DNA of 8,590 nt from positions 1-8,590 of the forward strand of contig JBDTIZ010000143.1 of the NCBI GenBank assembly GCA_039936115.1, read 5' to 3'. The notes under the pieces were generated by a model. It searched no databases, was not told where the DNA came from, and was given only the letters and a program-made list of their open reading frames with translations. Each line of letters begins with the position of its first letter. The first letter of the stretch is position 1. This DNA is from DATIJJ01 sp039936115 (lineage in GTDB: Bacteria; Pseudomonadota; Gammaproteobacteria; DSM-16500). Position numbers and translations under genes: made by a program. Below, piece after piece: positions 5,353-8,590 of the stretch.

Positions 5353-7104
5353 ATGGAAAGCAGAGAAAAATCCTCCGACACAAAAATATTATCTAAGCTG
5401 GCTGATGAAAAAGCAGAATCAACCAGTGAACAACATGAAATATTCGAATATGCAACTGATACGTTGAGAAATAGCGTTTCACAACAATATACAATCACAG
5501 CGACCTCTCAAAAAGACCTACCCAATCATGGAAAAGCAATTGCCTCTCTCTGCGGCTCAATCTATGTTTATTATTATAATAAAGAAAATAAAGTCATTGA
5601 TTGGTTTGAGCTGGAAGCATCTCCAGAATTCTATCGTGACAATCCTTACTATAAACCAACCTCACAAAAAGACTGTGTGTTAGCCGTTCATCCTAATGGG
5701 AATTTGATTACAACACGCGCATGCTATGCTAAAACGATTGTATTTCTAGTAGAATGGGACTTAAAAACACGCAAAGAAAAAGCAAGAACTGCTATCAATT
5801 TACTTGAGCAAGATGTAAGGGAGATTGAGGTTTTAAAAAATGGTAAGATCATAATCTTAACCTCCAAAAAGATGTTGCTTGAGATACCGAGTATTTCCGG
5901 TAATCACCCGCATAAAGTATATTCTCTGAGAGAAACATTCCGAGAACGAAACGTGATAGCAATTAGTTTAAATTCTGACGGCACATTACATACTTGGATT
6001 GGTAGTGATACTTACAAAAGACCTACTGTTTTACGTGGCTATGATGACTCAGACAGCGAAGATGAACTGGAAGAGCTTCTCTCTGGCCAATCGGCACCAT
6101 TAAAAGCTTCAATGGATTTAAATATATTACCAGATCTTCCCCCGCAGAAAGACGAATTAAATGGCGAAGAAAAAGTGATAACTAAAGATGTAGAGCAAAA
6201 ACCCCTTCAAGGCTTGCATGTTGTATTAGATATTGACAATACAATCTCAACAGGAGCAGTAGCCTCAGATGATAGTGAAATACAGAAATATTTAGAGACG
6301 TTTAGAAAAAATGGAATAGCAACGGATAATATACTTCAACTTTTAGTTGAACCCACCGTCACTGCTTTACAAGTTTTACATGCAGGGTCTGTTGAGTTTG
6401 CCAAATGGTTGCATCATGTTCTTGGGGCTCGAATTTCTTTTTTTAGCAGTGGGATTGAAGCGCGCAATAAATTATTTGTTCAAGAATATTTGTCACATGC
6501 TTTAGGTAAAGAAGAATATACGTGTATAAAACATCGTGTGCTAATTAAATCACGTGGTGATATGAAAGCCATTACAGAAATTCAAAGAAATGCACAAAAA
6601 TCGTTTGGAATACGTTCGGGGAATTTAAAAAAAGATTTAGAGGTTACTTTAAAAGATACGGAAAATTTAACTCTTACAGTTTTTGTTGATGACGACCCAT
6701 GTTATATTTATCCTGGCCAAGAAAAGAACTCACTTATTGCTAATTCAACATATAGCACCGGTTGTTTTCATTTTAAAGAAACAGGAGGGCTTGATGAATT
6801 ACTACGTTTAAATAATATTTTTTATATCGTTGGCATATTAAAATGTGCGCTCGATATGACACAAAAAGGAGAAGATTTTTTAAATAATTTATTTAAATTA
6901 CAATTTGAATCAAAAGATATTTTTACATATGAACCGATAAGCTCATTATCAAGAAATAGATTGCAATACTACCACGATGGATTAAAAGAGTTGCAAAAAA
7001 TCAATCCGCATCTGGAGTTTTGCGGCGCAAGTAGACTAAAAAAATTATTGGATAGAGATGATAAACGCACCCCTTCGATAGCTGCTTCCCTTAATTGTCG
7101 GTGA
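5353..7104 (+). CDS. propeller-like/HAD-superfamily phosphatase, possible effector
   Basis: From the ATG at 5353 the protein has 583 residues. AAGAAGG (5335-5341) lies 11 bases upstream. An alternative ATG at 5290 and a GTG at 5176 are in frame but reach toward or into the IS66 end. A polar leader (1-44) is followed by a beta-rich region (about 45-230) with at least three strand-turn-strand units of propeller type: VLAVHPNGNLITT, IEVLKNGKIIILTS and AISLNSDGTLHTW. Next comes a strongly acidic linker (230-245, DDSDSEDELEELL), then a HAD phosphatase core. HAD motif I is VVLDIDNT (D293, D295), motif II is FFSSG (S365), motif III is probably K399 in IKSRGDMK, and motif IV is VFVDDDP (D446-D448). 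The helical C-terminus (about 480-583) is unrecognised. All catalytic residues are present, so phosphatase activity is likely. The substrate is unknown. An NLI/FCP1-like protein phosphatase is one possibility. Secretion as a Dot/Icm effector is inference. Confidence 0.75.
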   Translation: MESREKSSDTKILSKLADEKAESTSEQHEIFEYATDTLRNSVSQQYTITATSQKDLPNHGKAIASLCGSIYVYYYNKENKVIDWFELEASPEFYRDNPYYKPTSQKDCVLAVHPNGNLITTRACYAKTIVFLVEWDLKTRKEKARTAINLLEQDVREIEVLKNGKIIILTSKKMLLEIPSISGNHPHKVYSLRETFRERNVIAISLNSDGTLHTWIGSDTYKRPTVLRGYDDSDSEDELEELLSGQSAPLKASMDLNILPDLPPQKDELNGEEKVITKDVEQKPLQGLHVVLDIDNTISTGAVASDDSEIQKYLETFRKNGIATDNILQLLVEPTVTALQVLHAGSVEFAKWLHHVLGARISFFSSGIEARNKLFVQEYLSHALGKEEYTCIKHRVLIKSRGDMKAITEIQRNAQKSFGIRSGNLKKDLEVTLKDTENLTLTVFVDDDPCYIYPGQEKNSLIANSTYSTGCFHFKETGGLDELLRLNNIFYIVGILKCALDMTQKGEDFLNNLFKLQFESKDIFTYEPISSLSRNRLQYYHDGLKELQKINPHLEFCGASRLKKLLDRDDKRTPSIAASLNCR

Positions 7105-7124
7105 AAAATAAAGCTAACTTTTTG

Positions 7125-7160
7125 TAAGCGTTCAGCCAATAGCATTTGGTTGAACGCTTA
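7125..7160. repeat. 15-bp inverted repeat between the two cargo genes
   Basis: TAAGCGTTCAGCCAA (7125-7139) pairs with TTGGTTGAACGCTTA (7146-7160) with one G-U wobble and a 6-nt loop (TAGCAT). It begins 21 bases after the HAD stop codon. No T-run follows on either strand, so it is not a standard terminator. Its right arm contains the -35 box of the next promoter, which favours an operator or an mRNA-end-stabilising hairpin. Confidence 0.8.
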
Positions 7161-7177
7161 TGTAAATTCTATATACT
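7150..7177 (+). promoter_or_regulatory. promoter of the 205-residue gene
   Basis: TTGAAC (7150-7155) and TATACT (7172-7177) are separated by 16 bp. The -10 matches consensus at five of six positions and the -35 at four of six. The predicted start is near 7184, giving a leader of about 45 bases before the ATG at 7230. The -35 lies inside the right arm of the inverted repeat at 7125-7160, so a protein bound to that repeat would block transcription. The gene therefore need not depend on readthrough from the HAD gene. Confidence 0.5.
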
Positions 7178-7229
7178 CATCACCAAGATAAAGTCCAAAA
7201 AAAACCAACTCTTAAGGGTGATAAACTAA

Positions 7230-7847
7230 ATGTCATTACCACAATTACAACAGTTGCTAAACAATGAGCTTGTTGCTCTTTATCAACAAATAGAAAAAGA
7301 CCTTTCTTTTTCACAACATATCGCCGCAAAGGTTTCTGATAAAAAAATATTACAAGTAATCACAGCTGATGATTTTGAAAAAATGAATTCATTGAAAAAT
7401 GGCTCCTATTCTTGGTATATAAGTCTGTTTCGGATTGGCTCAATAGTCGAATTATGGAAAAAAATAAAAAACAGTCCTTCATTAGAAACTGCGGTAGAAG
7501 ATTTACTTCTCCATCACAGCCAACTTGCAAATCATGGATTTTCCACCACAATTTATGGTCAACACTCTCTGTTACTTTTTAACGCTATATCTCAAGTACT
7601 CGATAAAGCAATACAACAAGATTTGCTGACTTCTAGCTTAAAAGTAAAAGTGGAAGCAGAGTTTAAAAAAACAGAATTAGTCGACATTCAGGTAGGCTTT
7701 AGTTCCCAACGACAAAGAACTCCATCAACTGATCTTAATAGACACGGTAGATTTGCAAACACTGCCCAAAATCAAGAGACTGCAATCAATATTCCAGAGG
7801 AAAAAACTCCATCCGTACAAACTACAACATTTTGCCGTATATTTTAA
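7230..7847 (+). CDS. 205-residue helical protein with C-terminal CaaX-like motif
   Basis: I recognise no family. Residues 1-150 look mostly helical (MSLPQLQQLLNNELVALYQQ and further amphipathic segments), with no signal peptide and no membrane helix. Residues about 155-201 are polar and probably disordered (Ser, Thr, Gln, Asn, Pro), and the chain ends FCRIF. The last four residues, C202-R-I-F205, fit a CaaX prenylation box: cysteine at -4, an aliphatic residue at a2, and a terminal Phe, which is compatible with geranylgeranyltransferase I. A globular domain, flexible tether and CaaX box is the layout of proteins lipidated inside eukaryotic cells, and Legionella effectors using host prenylation are known. 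The ATG has AAGGG (7214-7218) 11 bases upstream. The stop codon's last base is the first base of the 98-bp repeat. Confidence 0.65.
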   Translation: MSLPQLQQLLNNELVALYQQIEKDLSFSQHIAAKVSDKKILQVITADDFEKMNSLKNGSYSWYISLFRIGSIVELWKKIKNSPSLETAVEDLLLHHSQLANHGFSTTIYGQHSLLLFNAISQVLDKAIQQDLLTSSLKVKVEAEFKKTELVDIQVGFSSQRQRTPSTDLNRHGRFANTAQNQETAINIPEEKTPSVQTTTFCRIF

Positions 7848-7944
7848 CTATTGAAAATATTTCCATGAAAAATTATTACACAAAATATTTTTATTTTACT
7901 TTCAAGCTCTATCAACCAAGTTAATACTGACCATTAAATTTAAC
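7847..7944 (+). repeat. 98-bp perfect direct repeat, copy 2
   Basis: This is identical to 2608-2705 at a distance of 5239 bases in the same orientation. It begins on the last base of the stop codon of the 205-residue gene, so it forms that gene's 3' flank. Read on the minus strand, a frame runs through it from 8063 to 7902 with a single amber codon at 7998-8000 and ends LNLMVSINLVDRA. The same last residues can be read in copy 1, with a different sequence before them. This may be the tail of a decayed gene or only chance. Confidence 0.95.
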
Positions 7945-8049
7945 TGTCTAAGTGATGATATAATTTCATCTTTAGTTAAACGTTGACACTCATCGCTCTA
8001 TTTAGCCCACTGTGAAACTACGTCCGACCAGCCGCCAAGTGCATAATAT

Positions 8050-8322
8050 TTAAACTGCTTCTTTCAGGGTCACCCATTCCTGTTTTACATCTCCATGCTG
8101 TCCGATTGATTCAATGATCAATAATGGTGTTAATGCTCGCTTATCCTCGGGTGGCAGCTTATTCATCCATTTTGGATCTGATAATACTTCTTGGATAATA
8201 AGAGTATTAATATACACCATACAAACTTGCAGTAAATGCAAACACACCACTGCTAACTCCTGATCGTCTTTTTTGTTAGTGGATATTTCGCCTGGGAGCT
8301 GTGCCCGGAAACGGGTGCGGCT
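8050..8322 (-). pseudogene. C-terminal remnant of a Tn3-family transposase
   Basis: The minus-strand frame, open from 8322, reads GEISTNKKDDQELAVVCLHL, then LQVCMVYINTLIIQEVLSDP, then KWMNKLPPEDKRALTPLL. The pattern INTL.IQ.VL..P.W...L..ED.RALTPL is typical of the last 60-70 residues of TnpA in a Tn3-family branch (Tn4556-like). Full transposases have about 950-1000 residues, so over 90% is missing, including all three acidic catalytic residues. The usual ending after ALTPL (HV.PYG.F.LDM..RL) is degenerate here (IIESIGQHGDVKQEW). There is no plausible start; a GTG at 8250 is only the first start codon in the fragment. I read it as debris from an old Tn3-type insertion. Confidence 0.6.
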
Positions 8323-8410
8323 TTACCAGACACATTCAAATCCTACTCAGTGTGCCTCAGAGTCTATCCACTCTAGGTGAAATTTAAATAAAAAAGAAGT
8401 TGTAATGATG

Positions 8411-8438
8411 TTGATTATTTATGTAATTAAGATACAAT
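8411..8438 (+). promoter_or_regulatory. promoter of the gene at the right edge
   Basis: TTGATT (8411-8416) and TACAAT (8433-8438) are separated by 16 bp. The -10 matches consensus at five of six positions and the -35 at four of six. The predicted start is near 8445, giving a leader of about 40 bases to the ATG at 8488. It lies just beyond the Tn3 remnant, in AT-rich DNA with no gene. Confidence 0.5.
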
Positions 8439-8487
8439 TCATTTTGAATCTATTAATGATGCGATTACAATAAGGACGTAGAACCAA

Positions 8488-8590
8488 ATGAGCCATTTCA
8501 GTTTTTCATTAAGTAAATTAATTTCAAGCTTAATTAATCAACCTAATGCACAAGAATATATTTCGCTTCCCGACGAAGAAATCAAACCAA
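8488..8590 (+). CDS. N-terminus of an unidentified gene, cut by the window edge
   Basis: An ATG at 8488 opens a frame that remains open to the window end, giving 34 residues (MSHFSFSLSKLISSLINQPN, then AQEYISLPDEEIKP). AAGGA (8472-8476) lies 11 bases upstream and a good promoter lies at 8411-8438. The start is Ser-rich and weakly amphipathic. Too little is present to name a family. The gene points away from the Tn3 debris and may belong to the flanking chromosome or to a further accessory gene. Confidence 0.5.
   Translation, partial: MSHFSFSLSKLISSLINQPNAQEYISLPDEEIKP

Noticed and set aside
7125..7160. Rho-independent terminator for the HAD gene
   Set aside because: The stem is strong but no T-run follows on plus, and the minus strand has none either. 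I kept it as an inverted repeat of uncertain role.
7360..7551. 63-residue minus-strand frame inside the 205-residue gene
   Set aside because: It is antisense to a gene with its own promoter and ribosome binding site, and has no features of its own.
1..8590. CRISPR array, tRNA or rRNA
   Set aside because: I saw no regularly spaced short repeats, and no tRNA- or rRNA-like sequence, on either strand.

Overview
The window looks like an accessory region of an AT-rich gammaproteobacterium. A host-associated member of the Legionellales (Legionella/Coxiella relatives) is my best guess, but this is inference. It rests on the low G+C, the density of decayed transposons, and two genes that look like secreted effectors: a HAD phosphatase fused to a propeller-like N-terminus, and a small helical protein ending in a CaaX-like tetrapeptide. 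No housekeeping gene, tRNA or rRNA is present to fix the taxonomy.

Layout. 1-450: end of an unidentified frame, then the C-terminal HTH remnant of a serine recombinase (minus) with its own terminator. 454-771: small hydrophobic protein (minus). 1099-1894: a complete type II toxin-antitoxin operon (Phd/YefM-like antitoxin, PIN-domain toxin) with a strong promoter and a palindromic operator. 1895-2228: no gene. 2229-2474: two-helix membrane protein (minus). 2608-2705: first copy of a perfect 98-bp direct repeat. About 2751-5221: IS66-family element with tnpA and tnpB on plus and tnpC on minus, converging with a 3' overlap; it is visibly richer in G+C than its surroundings. 5353-7104: propeller/HAD protein. 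7125-7160: 15-bp inverted repeat overlapping a promoter. 7230-7847: 205-aa protein ending CRIF. 7847-7944: second copy of the 98-bp repeat. 8050-8322: C-terminal remnant of a Tn3-family transposase (minus). 8488 onward: start of an unidentified gene with a good promoter.

How the parts fit. Recombinase and Tn3 transposase remnants lie near the two ends of the window, and a toxin-antitoxin pair lies near the recombinase remnant, an association known in Tn3-family transposons. The IS66 element, the HAD gene and the CaaX-like gene lie exactly between the 98-bp direct repeats, so this roughly 5.1-kb block may have arrived, or could leave, as one unit by recombination between the repeats. The most interesting candidate system is the pair of cargo genes at 5353-7847. 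Both have eukaryote-facing features, but their function is not established by the sequence.
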